Source: Pseudoscleropodium purum (taxonomy: Eukaryota > Streptophyta > Bryopsida > Hypnales > Brachytheciaceae). From it: 64,000 nt of DNA. Below are positions 34,401 to 47,989 of the stretch, one piece after another. The stretch spans positions 27,768,173 to 27,832,172 of the forward strand of contig OZ017798.1 of assembly GCA_963969395.1 (NCBI GenBank). Direction: 5' to 3'. A model generated the notes under the pieces. That model was not told the DNA's origin and did no database searches. It saw nothing but the letters and a program-made list of their open reading frames with translations. Position 1 is the stretch's first letter; every line of letters starts with the position of its first letter. A program made the translations under genes and the position numbers.

Positions 34401-34440
34401 TATTTTGAAAAATTAGAAGATTTATCTTTCTTAAATTTGA

Positions 34441-37200
34441 GGTCAAAACTTCCTTCAAGCATTTAAATCAAAATATACGCATTCACAAGAGAAACTCACC
34501 AAAAATCCTAAACATTCAAAGTTACAAAATGCATAAACAACATAGTTAGACCATTCATCTAAAAGTGGAAAGTGAACCCTAAACTAAAACATGAAACATA
34601 ATTCAAAGCATGCACATGAAGTATGCACCCACATTGAACCAAAAATAAAAATTTGTAGGATTGAAAATTAAGCATCTTTAGTCAAGAATCCAAAAAATGT
34701 GCAATAGTGTACAAGAGAGGACTATGCTTAGGACTACACTGTAAACTACATAAAAATAAAAAATATTTGGCAATTGTTATACAGTTTCTCATCCAACTAA
34801 GTAGGTTAGCAGTTTTACAAATTCAACATACCTAGAATAAATTCCTAGAATCAATACCTTCCATGCTGTCTTAGAAAAAAAAATCAAATTTGACATACTA
34901 TTTATATGTATATCTTACTTATAAGTGAGTGTAGAATAATTTGTGCCTTCGATATTACCTCAAAGTTTTTTCTAATTTTTTAACACCGTGAGTTAATGCT
35001 TCCAATATTATATTATACATTTTTTGGCATCCCAAGGTTAAGATTAAAGGGGAGGCTCTTGACTTCAATGAAAATGCTATAGATAATATTTTTTTACCAA
35101 AATATGGGTCCCTTTGCCCTCTTTGACATGCATGGAGAGCCCCCAATCTTGGCAATAGCCTTTGACATAAGTCTATATCTTAATTTATATAGCCCTTTGA
35201 AAGAGTATTATCTCCATCATTAAAATAAATTATTAGGTTCTTATTGTTTTTGTCTTCAATTTTCAATATGATTGCCTAAGCATTGTCCAATTTCTACCGA
35301 CCCATTGATTTGAATTCACTTATGATTTGGGGTCTTAGTTTAAAGTTTATCTTAGTTCCTATAGTTTCAATTTCACTTGAATTAGTCAAAAAATTATTAT
35401 TTTCATACCAATATGAACTTGTTTAAGATCAAACTTCATCCCATGTTATCTTCTTTAATTTTAATCTATTTTCTATGTGTGAGTTATTTATAGAATCCTC
35501 TAAATATTTCCTAAATAATTATAACTTCAAATCATTTTTTATTTGTTTTTAAAATATAGTCATTGAATATCTATTTGTTGATTACTACTATAATCTTTTA
35601 TCTTAATATATGATTTTAATATCTTTAATATTTCAGTTTGTAAAGCATAAATTTGCGTATCTAAAATGTTAAGAAAATTAAAGATCAAACTTTCATATCA
35701 AAAGTTATAGATTGATGAAGTTTGGCTAGTGATTAGCACTTTAAAACTTCATCCAACATTCCCTACTAACCTACCATTCTAATTTAACTACTCTTTTAGG
35801 TTTTGACCTTTGAATTTTATCTAGACCAATGTGTCATACGCCATTGCCACAATCAAAATAAAACAAAAAATAACTTTCTAATCACCCAATCTATTTAACT
35901 ATGGTGGAGAGTCAAATGACCTTATTGTTATATGGAAACTTGCAAATTTCACAAGGAAAAGGAACATGTTGATTTTTTATAAGGTAGGCAAGCCCATTTT
36001 TGTTTGTTACCTAATTCCATCATCAGTTTACTTTGGGCCCCGATTTTGTCCTCGAAAATCATCCAAAATTATAAATTTTTGACAAAACCACTTCATTATT
36101 GCAAGCAAGGGGTAACATGTCAATCCTTAGTACAAAATACTTAAGTACCCTTGAATACATGAAAGAACGATTACAGGTTGTTTATAGTATGTTCATGACT
36201 CCACTCTATGAATAGTTTTGTAATTTCAAAGCAAACCACTTTAAAAATTCACAAAAATTATAATTTTAGTTGAAAGTTTGTAATTCCACTTGAGTTTGAT
36301 TTGTGAAACAAGCCCACACCTATGGAAAAAAAATGTGCCCCTCTCAAAATTGGCCCCAAGATATTCAAATTGCTAGTTTACATGGTAATAGGCCTGCCTA
36401 CCTTATATCCACGTCTAGGTCTACAAGCCTTCCACAGTTGAGTCATTCCCAACAAAAGACTTCATTCACGCCGGTCTTTCCGACCGGGGTTAACCTTCTT
36501 CTTCCTTCTTATGCTTAAGCTTATGGAGAGAGATGGCACAAGCCCCGACTTTGTTGTTACCTTGCTACCTTGTTGTCGTTCTTTACTCTGGACTTCCTCA
36601 CTACCTCTGATCAAGTGAGAGAGTGTAACCAGATGCAGACACTGATGGAATATTCAGAAGCGGGGAATGCACACAAAGCTAGATGATCGTGCTTTAACCT
36701 GACACAACCACCAGGCTGATATGTGTTAACTTAACAACAACCGGCAATTAGGGTTTAGGAGTTGGCAGTGTGACTGGAGATCGATTTGTAGGGGAGAATG
36801 AAGTTGACAATCCTCATGGCGTGGCGTAATTTATCCGACAATCCCAATTCAATTCCATACCCAACCCCCACCACGACGCTGTGTCATAGCTGATCGTGGA
36901 GAATTCAACATTATTCTTTAATTCGACAAGCGAGCTTGTGGCGCAATTCCAGCTTCAACTTGGTCGTCTCCATTGAACTGGCTGAGAACAATCCATCCAT
37001 TCCCGGATCACTTACCGTGTTGGGAATCTTAACGTCCGAGCTCATCTCACGGTGATGATGCGATTGAAACTCTCCGTGGATTGATTGATTGATTTCGGTC
37101 TCTGTCTTGGATTTCGATCCCGAAGTCCGTCTTCTGTCTCACGATTGTGGTAGAAGCGAGTCATTGTGGAGCTGGCGGGTGGGAGGGGTAAGTAATTAAG
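34441..37200. other. AT-rich DNA passing into the promoter region of the thioesterase gene
   Basis: 34441-36300 shows no gene. From about 36300 CpG content rises and stays high to 37400, as expected for the upstream region of the gene starting at 37444. No specific promoter element was identified. Confidence 0.5.
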
Positions 37201-37443
37201 TTAAGTTAAGCTGCGTTTCTGCGTAACGCAGTTAGGTCACTGGCAGTTGATCTTCTCCAGATGAACAGGATTTTGGTGCAACAAGAAACCCAGGCACCCT
37301 CTTGAGGGCGGGCTGCACATGGTTCGAGACGGGATGTGGTAGGACGTAGACCTCATTCGAAGTCTGTTTCTCAGATTCAATCGGAGGAGGATTGGCTACG
37401 GAGCACTTGGGAACCCTACTGGTAGATTTCCAAGATGAGCCTC

Positions 37444-40400
37444 ATGGCTATGGAAATCTCGTCGAAGGAGGTGCCGTTAGGTATACATACATGGAATTGT
37501 GCTTGGCCGCCTTTTGGGACTCTCTTTCGGATGGAATGCTGCTGTCTGCAATCATGTATGTCGGTCTTTTTGAATTTGGCTTTGTGAATTCGCCGAGGGA
37601 AATGAAATGGATATTAATATTTGTCGGGAAATTATTATTGGCAGTGCTGGATCTGCTGGGGTCGGTACCGCTGTTGCAGAGGCTGCCGGCAGCTTCGTTT
37701 CAACAGGTGGTTCAAGTGGCTCGGCTCAAGCACTTCGGTATATCTTCTAGGCCGTGTCTCGCCCTCTTTCTTTCTGTGCATAGCATGTTCTTTTTTCCAA
37801 AAGATTTGGTAGAGACAATGGACTGGGTTCATTAAACCATTTTTTTGCTTTTTAAGTTAAACTCTTCACAGTGTACCCTAATTTAAGATCGGATGCCTTG
37901 TAACTGGTTGCAGAGGCTGGTGAGTCGGTAGTTCAAATAGGCGAACCAGCTGAAGCATTGTACATAATCTGGAAGGGCAAGGTAATTGAGATTTTCATGT
38001 GAGAGTATGTTGACCAAATCTACATGCAAGTATTAAAAAACTGTCCCTGAAAACCTAGCTTGCGAGTTGTTCGTCTTTTTTGGCAGTTTAGTATATAAAC
38101 CCTGCCAATTGTAGCATGGCTAGGTTTTCTAGAACACCTCGAGAGCGTGGATTCTCTTCGTTAGAAGAAAACGCCCGCGGCCCTTCTGTGGTAAGGGTGG
38201 TTCTGTTGTCGGTAAGAGAGCAAGGATCTTCTGGCACTGTCCTTTGAGCCTTCTGTTGAAATATATTTTGATCGCTGCAGGTTGAAATTAGAGGGACAGT
38301 AGGGTCTCACTTAGAATCACGCATTCCACCATTCCTGAGCAAGGGCGATCATTTTGGACAAGGTATGACCCTCCTGCCCAGTGGAACATTTCTAAAGCAG
38401 ATTCAAAGCTTGGGATAATCCCCTTAAACTTATCCCAATTTACAGAGGAACAATCGTGAACTACAACTGTCTGAAAGTGGGTGTTGGTCGGGTTGGCAGC
38501 ATGCCTGGGACCTAGCAAGCAGCTTCTTAATTACGATATAGTTACTTGCTCGGAGGTACGATCATCAAACAAGAACTATTTTTCTGCCTTGTTCTGATGA
38601 AATTACGGCTGATTTTGTTTCGTGTCCTCATTCTTGACATTTAAGCTAAGCCACCGGCGTTTTCAATTGACGCCAGGTGTCCTTTATTCTTATCCCTCGT
38701 CAACAAGCTCAATTGCTCTCTCCGGCATCGACATGGAGACGTGATTCAGGACATTTAGCACCAGTGGAACGTCTGTTACAACTGAAAGTTATCGAGGTAA
38801 TGTTGAGAGACCGCATGGTGGTGGGTAGAGAATACTATTTGTTGTGTCACTTCAAGCACATGTAGGAATGTGATTTTTGGGAGATGTATGGATCTGTGCG
38901 TCACTTTGGGTACAAGAGCCAACTCTGTTTGAGATCAAGTTTTTATCACTGTCTATGAATTGCTATGCAATTTCAAAGTAGAAGGTTTAGACTACTATTA
39001 GTGACAGTAGACAACCTCGTATCCACTCAATAATCATTAGCCACAGACATCTAGCCAAGTCATGCTTTCACTACTTGCTAATAAGTCCAATAAAGTGTAT
39101 GAATAGATGAGTTGCTGTTGGTACCAGGGGTCAGTATAGGAGACAGCATCAGCTCCTAACGGTTTTAGTGAACCCAAAACCCTATTCAACAACGCATACC
39201 GGTATTAGCAGCAATTAATGCATTCTACTCACAAGTCTGTCTTGATCCCCTCGCCGGCTTGGAAGTACGCAGTTCTGATGTGGCTATTTGGGTGCCAGGA
39301 TGACCTATTTCAGTCCTATTCCATGCCTGAGGCGCCTACATTCTGGTCTAACATGTATGGAGGCCACATGGTGGGCCTGGTGAGTGATATCTTTGTCCAT
39401 AGTTGAACACTGCATCAAGACTGCATTGTAGGCACGCCTTGTGCTCAAGGGCCTCTGTTTCTGTATCTTTATTTTGTGAGGCGAGAGCTTTATCTATAAT
39501 TTCATCTTGGGGCTTGGTGTAGGCTTTAGGAGCTGCATCCAAGACGGTTGATCCATCACTGGTCATCCACAGCCTTCATTCGTATTTTTTACGTTCTGGC
39601 AACCCCACTAGTACGTACTTTTCCCTTTCCCTCACTCCATGCTTTCAACAGGGTTTTCAGTAAAATCTGACTTTTATGGTCACAGACACTATGACCATCC
39701 GAAGACTTCCCCATGAGTCTCGGTAAAGATTCGTTTTACGATGTTGTCAACTAGTTCTTGAAAGAATGTAATATTACTGGAATCATTGTTATTTATTGCC
39801 AAAGCTACAAGAAGAGTTTAGATGGGACTACACAAAACAAAGAAACTGTTTTATCTAGATAGTTTGCTAGTCCGTTCATATTGAGTGTTTGATCAGTGAT
39901 ATTTGCTCTGCAGTACCTATTGATTTCAAGGTAGGGAGGATTCGAAATGGTCACACATTTGCAACAAGACATGTGCAAGCTGTACAGAAGGGAAAAATAT
40001 GCTTCACCATGTATGCATCTTTTCAGGTACCGTTCACATCTTTTTGAAGTGAATTCTTCGTTATCGGTCAGTTGGAACGCATTGGACCGCAAAATACCTC
40101 CTCAAGAAGAAGTATATTTTGTCTGACCAAGATATTAACATTACCCTAGACATGTCTTATCTTGGTCCTTCAATCGATTAGAAGCACAGATCCATATTCT
40201 TGAGACCAGAACATTCTCTTCGCCTTAACACCCTGGTTCGTTGCAATTTTTGTTCCCGTTTGTAAACTGTCTATTTTTTTTTGCAATTTCTAACATTCTA
40301 GTATTCTTTAATGTGATGGAATCGTTCTTCTAACTAGATTCCTTTTATGAACTGCAGAGAGCTGAAGATGGACTTGAGTATCAGTATCCAATGCCAACTA

Positions 40401-43133
40401 CAACTGATCCTGATGAGGTAAATTTCAACTCCCATTAGCGTCTAACATACGAAATGGTCTTTCTGTCAAGAATGACCAGGTATTCTTCTTCAGTATTCAC
40501 TTTGATTTATGTAAACACCATTGTGTATTGTAATGCAAAACTATTGAATTCCCATTTCTTTTGATCGCTTTTGCCCACAACCGATTCATACGTCAGGTTC
40601 TGGACATCTATTAGTGCAAAGTTTAAACACTGGTCGTGGTTGCAGCTCCCAACTTACGAGGATTTGCTGGGGCCTCTCTGTGATGACAAACGCCTATCTA
40701 AGTGAGTGCCCTTCCACGTCTCACCTGAAGTGTAATATCTTTTTGACTCACTTTTTTCTTGGCAGAATTGGTGACTGAAGGCCTTCATAGCATTAGTGCC
40801 GATCTTTCCATGCTGTAATTTTCGTGATGACTCTTTGGCATGGGTATTACCCATCTGTCTTGCCCCGTTTGTTGGATTGAGGTTCTGAGTAGACTTGGTA
40901 TTATGTTCATTTTCCAGTGTTTTGGGTTTTTTAGCAGTTCAACACCCATTTAGATTACCACTGTTTTGTGTTTAGGCATAATCAGCAGGCATCTTCATCA
41001 AGCTTGAAAATGGGCCAAACATTGGACCTGAAGTATGTTGACCGTAGAAGTCCATTGAATCTTGAACCTCAAGATCCTCGGTATGTCCCAGAACTTCTGA
41101 CCATTAGAATTTCAGCTCAATTCTGATATTGTTCTGTAAAGGATCGGATGCATTGGACTTCTCATGTTCGCAATTTTCAAGAAAAGATTGAGCATGTATA
41201 AGGTTAAAGGTAACCGTTGAAAATACGCTGACAGTTTCATTTGTATATTTTATTCATAACTTTGGATATTACTGTAAGTTTTTCTCAAATTTGTCATCTG
41301 ATGAAAACTGATTCTGCTTTAGGCAGAGAGTTTGGATGCGAACGAAAGGAAAGCTGAGCGATGACCCGGCCCTTCATAGGTACTCTAACTTGAATCCTTT
41401 CGCTGAGAAATGACTGGTTGGGGAGCCTTATAATATTCCTCATCGGGTGGAAACAAATCTTAGGGCCACTTTAGATTGCACTCACAGATCGAAGCAGCAA
41501 GTGTTAGATGACGAGAACTCCATAGGTGCAAAATAATTTTTTATTCTTTATACCCGTTCAGTCCAAGTTACAAGAATGAGCAAGAGAGGGGGCGCTTACG
41601 GGGCTCCTTTGTGGTATGCTAACAATATTTAAAATAACAAGGTTTCAAGCTACTTCTTTGAGGTGAATGGGACACTTGTTGACTCAAATATGTCATAAGG
41701 TGTCATAAATACAATGGGTTGTTTATGCTCGTTATTTCAAGCTTGTTACTTCAACTTGTGGAATCCACTCAAAGTGGCCCTTCATATGAAGGGAGACTTT
41801 TAAATCACAAAAGGCTAAAGAACAGCAGAGCCTACTTAAAGGCCTTGTTAGCGTAGGTAATCACAGAGACAGTGGCATTATGATTCAACCAGGTGCGCAG
41901 CATCGTACGCTTTTGATTGGTCGTTTCTAGAGACTGCATTAGGACCCCACAACAAGCTGGTGAACAGATACCCCATAGTGGGCCTCAGTCTCGACCACTC
42001 GTAAGATTCTCCCTTCATGCACTGCAGTAGTTCTTCACTAGCAGTTATAATTTTATTTTTATTTTGTTTTTGGCGCCTAACATTTATTGATTTCATAATG
42101 AATTTTCTTCCTAGTGTCAGCAGCATCTTCGCTGACATTGACATGGGGTACAGGACCTGGTTTCACCGACCATTTCGGGCAGATGAGTATCTTCTTGTTG
42201 TGGTACAGATGCCATTCCACAAATCAATTTCTGCAAGAGATCTTGACTCCATTCTGAAGTAACTTCTACAAATGATGCTTGTGTATTTCACATGAATCTA
42301 ACAACCGCGGCTGTGTTTGTTGAGTGGTGTAGATGGAGAGCCCGCGGGCATGTGACACACGCGCTCTGTGCCATGGTCGAGTCTATACACAAAGTGGTGA
42401 GGTAGAGTTATCTTTCCGTCATTCAGAAAACACTCCAGAGTTACAAGCTGCAATAATAATCTAGACTTTTACACATGCAGCTGGAAGTTTGAAACTGAAG
42501 AGGGCTAATTTGAATTATAAAAGGACATGGAGGAGGAACACAACATACCAAGAGGACAGCATTTCTACATGTGTACTTCCTATGTGTGCATAGGCTCCAC
42601 AATGTAAACTTGTCGTCTGTTTTGTGATTGATGAAGCTATTTGCACTAAATGCACATAGAAAAAAAACATGTGAAAAGGTTCATCTTTAACCCCAATAGA
42701 TGAAGTCCCCCGACCCTATCTTCCAAGTGCTCTTTGAAGACCACCATAAATCACAAGCCTTAGGATCAGAGTGAGTAAGGTTTGTGACAAGTCATGAACA
42801 GCTCTCATTGGGGTCTAATAAAAAAATTATCCCAAAACAGGTTCCCTAGGGATTGATCTCGTTTGCTTTTGATTGTTCCACATACACCGGGGTCCTCTTT
42901 ACTTCAGACAAAACTTCGTTGCCTTCTATATCTCATATAATGCTCAGGTTTGCACGGTGCGTCCTCTCTACTACTACTGTTCCCTAAAGAGTCTTGCGAA
43001 GCTTTTGTGACTGATCGGTATGTGTTCTACTGTCTTTTGGGTGGTGCAGCTTGTCGCCTCACTTGCCCAAGAAGGATCAATTCGAGTGTTCACTACGCCA
43101 CAAGAGGAACAGGATCTGGTTTCCAAGTTGTAG
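37444..43133 (+). CDS. ACH2: Peroxisomal acyl-CoA thioesterase with N-terminal cyclic-nucleotide-binding-like domain (17 exons, 441 aa)
   Basis: The family hydrolyses fatty acyl-CoA in peroxisomes. Coding exons by splice sites: 37444-37480, 37645-37737, 37914-37981, 38281-38362, 38500-38555, 38677-38796, 39299-39379, 39523-39610, 39914-40026, 40358-40417, 40646-40701, 40976-41080, 41323-41379, 41893-42000, 42154-42202, 42333-42401, 43050-43133. They sum to 1326 nt and stay in frame throughout, with GT-AG borders. Residues about 13-125 form a cNMP-binding-like fold (LDLLGSVPLLQRLP, ALYIIWKGK). Two TesB hotdog halves follow (APTFWSNMYGGHMVG; GHTFATRHVQAVQKG; LDHSTWFHRPFRADEYLL; TQSGELVASLAQEG). 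The expected triad is present: D373 in LDHS, T400 in CDTR, Q421 in AQEG. The C-terminus is SKL, a canonical type 1 peroxisomal signal. The start ATG at 37444 is the first in frame after splicing. Confidence 0.93.
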
Positions 43134-44230
43134 GCACTTCATATATACTGTCGTGGATACACCAAATTACCCGGACACCTATCGGATTCCCGAACAACAC
43201 CCATTGGTACATTTTAAAGCACGTCGAGTACAATTGTGCATATTTTAAAGAAAGACTGAGCTCTTTCATTTTGAATTTCATTGTCCAATTCGACTGTCCC
43301 ATGAAAGGATGACTTCAATTTTGGAGTTGTCATGCCAGGACCTCTGCCAGTCCATGGGTAAATTGTATTTATGAAAGCATGGGAGACAATGACATTATTT
43401 GCAAGGTTTTCTACGTTTTGGGTTTCATTTTTTTGTTTCATTGATGAAGTGACGTTTAGAGATTGGACTACTAGTTTGAAGAACTTGATTTTTATTATTG
43501 AAAATTAAATCTATATTGAGTTTAAAAATGAGAGTGAGAGAAAGGGAATCTGTGATGTGGGTTAAGGCTAGTTGGGTGTCAGGTTGGGTCTATTAGGTTT
43601 GCTAAAGTTTGGTTGATTTCTGGCCTATGTTTGAAAAGGATGTTGTAGTTCGAGTATTTGATGGTGATGTTATTTGAATTGGTGAGTGTTTTATAAATTG
43701 CATTGGTTGGTACATTGAGTTGGTGATGTAAAGTAGTAATGGAGGTTGAATGTGTTATTCTTCTAGCACTAGTTGCGATGACTAGTTGTGATTCCAAGTA
43801 TAGGTTGGAAGTCCCATTCTAATAGATTCTTGTTATTAATTAGTGTTTGGATATTTGTTGATTTTGGATTGAATGGATTTTATTGAAATTCTATTATTGC
43901 AATAAGTAAATTTGACAAATTTGTATGTTGTATTGTAGTGATAGTGTGGTTGAAGGTGGATGATTTGGAAGAATTATTTGTAAGCAAAGGATGTTTGGGA
44001 GTAGAGTTTACTAGCTTCACAAGAACATTGTAAACTTCAAGCAGTAATTGCCTCTTTTGAGCTCGTCATTGTGACAAAACTATCACAATGAGTTCAAATC
44101 AAGTTCAATTCATTTTTTTTTATTAATCCCTCGATACCTCCAAGGGTACAATTTAAATGAAATTATTTTTTTTAGTAACAACCTCCCATCCACCACTTTG
44201 TAAATTTCAAAGGAGGGTGGGGTGGCATTT
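43134..44230. other. 3' UTR of the thioesterase gene, then AT-rich DNA
   Basis: Transcription probably ends within a few hundred bases of the stop codon. No polyadenylation signal could be singled out. Beyond about 43450 no gene is visible. Confidence 0.45.
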
Positions 44231-44234
44231 GATA

Positions 44235-44580
44235 TGGGATAAATCTATATCCATATTCCATATAGTTTATGTATTCCTATATCATATCTATATTTTTATA
44301 CATACATGTATATGTATTCTATACCATGTACATATATGTACATGCATTTAGTATTCATATATCCATATTCATACATTCACTCGTATTCATACATGTATCC
44401 ATTTTCATACATTTGTACATATTTGTGTATTTTTATTCATACACATATATGGATCCATATTCATACATGTGCACATATCAGTGTATTTTTACCTATATAA
44501 GTATATGTATCCATATTCCATATCTATATTTTTTTACATACATTTATCCGTATCATATCCACACATGTATCTATATCCAA
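44235..44580. repeat. Degenerate tandem array of TATCCATATTCATACATG-like units
   Basis: Short units of 6-18 bp such as CATATTCATACATGTATCC repeat with variation for about 340 bp. Open frames across it, rich in Tyr, Ile, His and Ser, are a by-product of the repeat. Confidence 0.85.
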
Positions 44581-47500
44581 ATCAACGACATTCGGGGGGA
44601 GAAAATTCTTTTTAATTTTAAATCAAGAGCTCTCATTTTTCGTTGAAAGGAGGGGGGAGTAAATTGGAGGAAATGACATCTCTGCCTCTTTTCAGTACAT
44701 TGTTGGATGTCTATACATGAACATGGGTGAAGCTATGGTGGAACTATCTAGTGAAGGAGGTTGTCATTGTAAATAAGTACATTCATCAATGTGTAGCATT
44801 GTGAGGTTACTAATGGAAAAGAAGTAGTTTATAAAGTTCTTGAGCTCCCTTACTGTATCTTTTGATACAAAGAAATTTGCTTTGAAGGTAGGTATACGAT
44901 AAAAATAAAAATAAATAGAAGCCATGTGCCTAGTTGGTTATGATTGCAAAGAAAACATATTACAATACACTATTCATTATGCAAAATCAATGCTTTCTTG
45001 CATGACCCATGTACTCTTTGTATATGAACTTGAATAAATTTTGATTTGTGCATTGGATATGGTAGGATTTATTTAGAAACTATTAGATTGGTGTGCACCT
45101 TTATTGTTTGTCTACTTATGAATGTTAGGAAAGTAGTAGGATGTGATGGTGTTCTTTTTAATGTTTTTTTTAGATATATTTATAGAAATCATATTGGACC
45201 TTTATAAGGAGTCTTAACAAAGGAAAGCCTATCATATATGTGAAGGTAGTTGGAGAAAAGATGCACATGTTGGTAACTATGTTCTCAAAGATTATATTCC
45301 TTTCACTATAAGAGAAAGGGGTGTTTTAACCCCTAGAGGACCAAGTTGCATTTTTTGACAACATAGTAATTTAATTTTGGGCAACTCACTATGAATGGAG
45401 TTTTTATTTTTTTTATTTGAAATTTTCACATAGAATGGGCATGAGATTTTTCTTTAAGGCACAACATATTTTATAACTTTTGACTACATAATTGAAAATA
45501 TTAGATGATATGTAGTTTGTTTTTATCAACTTGGGCAGCTTGAATAGATTAGAAAAAATCATTTTTTTCAAAAACAAAATTTGAAAATTGATTTTATAAA
45601 TGTATATATACTTGTAAATATTTGAATCATTCCATTTTTTTATTAATAAGATGAAAATTATGAGGAGTTTTAGTTTGCGGATAGTTATGGAATCTCTATT
45701 CTGAAACGAACTTGGAAGTTCATTATTTAACTCAATTTTCAATATTTTTGGAAAAAAATAAGATCATAGGATGTAAATTGTTTATTAGAACATTAAAACC
45801 ATTAGGATTGTCATTTTTCAATTCTATAACTAAATTCTTAACAATTTTGTATTTTGAACCATTCTCTATATCTTTTGACTTACTATTTTTTTTCTATATG
45901 TTGTACAATTCCAAATGATTTAAAAAATTTCAAATATGTAGCCAACTTGACTTGAAGAATGAATTCAAAGAAGCACCATTATTTTAGACATTTTTTCATA
46001 CAAATATGACCTTGTGAAGGCAACTTCTTAGTATTTTGTAGGGCCAAAAAAGGATTTTTGTGAATTCAAATACTAATATCTTGCAATCTACAAGGTGGAA
46101 ATTTTTGAAATTTTTTTCACATCTTTTCAAACTATTTTATTACAAGATCCTATGGTAATATGGTTATATGTATCCAAAAAAAATTCTAAAATTTGAAACT
46201 TGTAAAGAAATGGTAGTTTTGGAGAGTTTTTGGTGAAATGGTGAAAACGTAGTCAAGGAATTTTTGAGATTAAGTATAATCCTAGTAGTGTAGTCCAATA
46301 AGTAATGACCTATTAGGATATTTTTACTAAAATTTTACTAGGAATACATGATTTAGATTTTTTATATTGGCCATATGGTAAGATTTTTTGCATTGTTGTT
46401 TTTGTGAATACTGGCATGTGCTTACACTATGTATATGAAAAGTGGTACAATGCAAGATTGAAGTAGTGTTGTGGTTGTAGAATGTATAACTTAGTGTAGA
46501 TGATTGTATTGAAGTTGGTTTTTTGATGTGAATGAGATTAAATAAATTGAGTTTAGACTATCTACATATAATATGACATATATTTTCAACAATTGAATTG
46601 CTTAACTATTTTTTTTATTTTTGTAGCTAAGCATTCACAAATCAATAAATCCTTAATTGAATCGAGCTTGCAGTAATAGGTTCAAAATTTGGGCTTCTTT
46701 CCAAAGTTATAGCGCATCTTTAAAGCGTTTTATATTCTAAAACAAACCCTAGCTACCTACATGTCAATTTGAAGTAAAATGTTTATAGTCATAAAGTATA
46801 AATTTACATTTATACTTGCTACGAATTAGTTAGTTGTTATGGACTTGGTTGCGGTTACGACGGTCATGGTTAGTTGTTCTTCTCCTTCTTTTTAAGAACT
46901 AGGAGGGGGGTTGTCTTTCACTCGACATTTTACTTAATATAAACATAAAATTTTTGATACAATTTGCATGATCTAGTAGTGATTGTCTTGGAGATGGTCT
47001 TGGTGCTCATTCAATATTGTAGCATGGTGTATTTATGGAGCTAGGTCTGTAGCTTTCACGTTGGTTGGTTTGGATGGAGTGTTGATCATGTAGTCACCAA
47101 ATCTTGACATAATGTCGAGTCTTGAACATTCCATGTTTTGTTCATGGTTATTGATCTTTTCAATATGTTTTTTTGGTAGATACAATGAAGAGCTAGTCCA
47201 AAAATGTCATCATAGATTCATAGGTATTGCAATGGTGTGGTGAGCGTGGGTTGCGATGGTTGTGGAGGGGTCTAGAGCATGTATCATAAATTGCGAAATT
47301 TGAGCCAAGGGACCTATGTATGAAGCAAGTTGGGAGATTGAAGCTTGGACAAGTACTGCAAAGGAGGATTCTTGAACATGTTGGCTACAAAGGTTCAAAT
47401 GTAATGCAAATGACAAGAGGCATGTACTATAAATGATGCAATATTTTTTCAAACTAATTTGAAGGTACTGAGCTGGATTGAGGGATGTTGGCCTAGCTTG

Positions 47501-47989
47501 ATTACAATTTTATTTGATGGCTTGCAGTACATGGAAAAGATATAATCAAAAGATTTTTTTATCTGAATAAATTTTATTTTTTAAAATTAAAAATTAAAAA
47601 AAATTAAAAATTATATATATATATGCAAAACTAATCACAATGTACCGTAAGCTCCAAACAAAGTTCTGTAGCACTTCTATTTTAATATGCTAGATTAGAA
47701 CCCTTGGATTATTTGTATTGGGAGATGGTTGCAAATAATTTGAAGGTTGAGAAAAAAGTGGAAGAGAACAAAGTTTAAACATCTCACCATGGATCAAAAA
47801 AGGTAGGGAGTAGAACTAGATAGATTCTCAATGCTAGAAGAAGTTGGATCAGAATTGGCAAGTTTTGCTCAATAACAAATTCAAATGGTATTCCAGTTGT
47901 AATTTCCCATTTGCTACAAGAAATTTTTGACCGAGTGGCTATAGGACCACAACAAGTGTCTACCTTGACATTAAGTAGGGAAGATGCTT
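44581..47989. other. AT-rich non-coding DNA
   Basis: Apart from the dispersed repeat at 45300-45600, no gene, RNA or element boundary was recognised. Open frames are short and of low complexity. Confidence 0.5.
45300..45600. repeat. Dispersed repeat, inverted copy at about 55310-55560
   Basis: Shares, in inverted orientation with 55310-55560, the blocks GGGCAACTCACT, ATAACTTTTGACTACAT and GGGCAGCT. No coding capacity. Confidence 0.65.

Larger units (their letters stand above)
28755..34440 (-). pseudogene. DUF7869-type transposon-associated protein, decayed and split by a CACTA element
   Basis: Minus-strand pieces carry the hallmarks of the DUF7869 family found in eukaryotic mobile elements: a cysteine pair in FAQCATCDKYKVL (about 34370-34330), MQMDNAIGNNKNRY (about 33800), then VGHTHDNIDALFGR (about 33690-33650), VGHTRPQQVKFYLDS, and the C-terminal GYFIAL with GDSHPVWIVK (about 32920). 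The last part, YIGWDSKRNLCWKVDEIK, lies at 28955-28758, on the far side of the element 28956-32799. Stops in place of Trp codons and others show long decay. The biochemical role of the family is not established. Confidence 0.65.

Noticed and set aside
37392..37835. Plus-strand 147-codon frame as the start of the thioesterase
   Set aside because: It begins with TTG and runs through an intron. Splicing 37480 to 37645 gives an ATG start and keeps the frame.
44157..44646. Open frames rich in Tyr, Ile and His
   Set aside because: They are produced by the CATACATG-type tandem array and have no protein-like composition.
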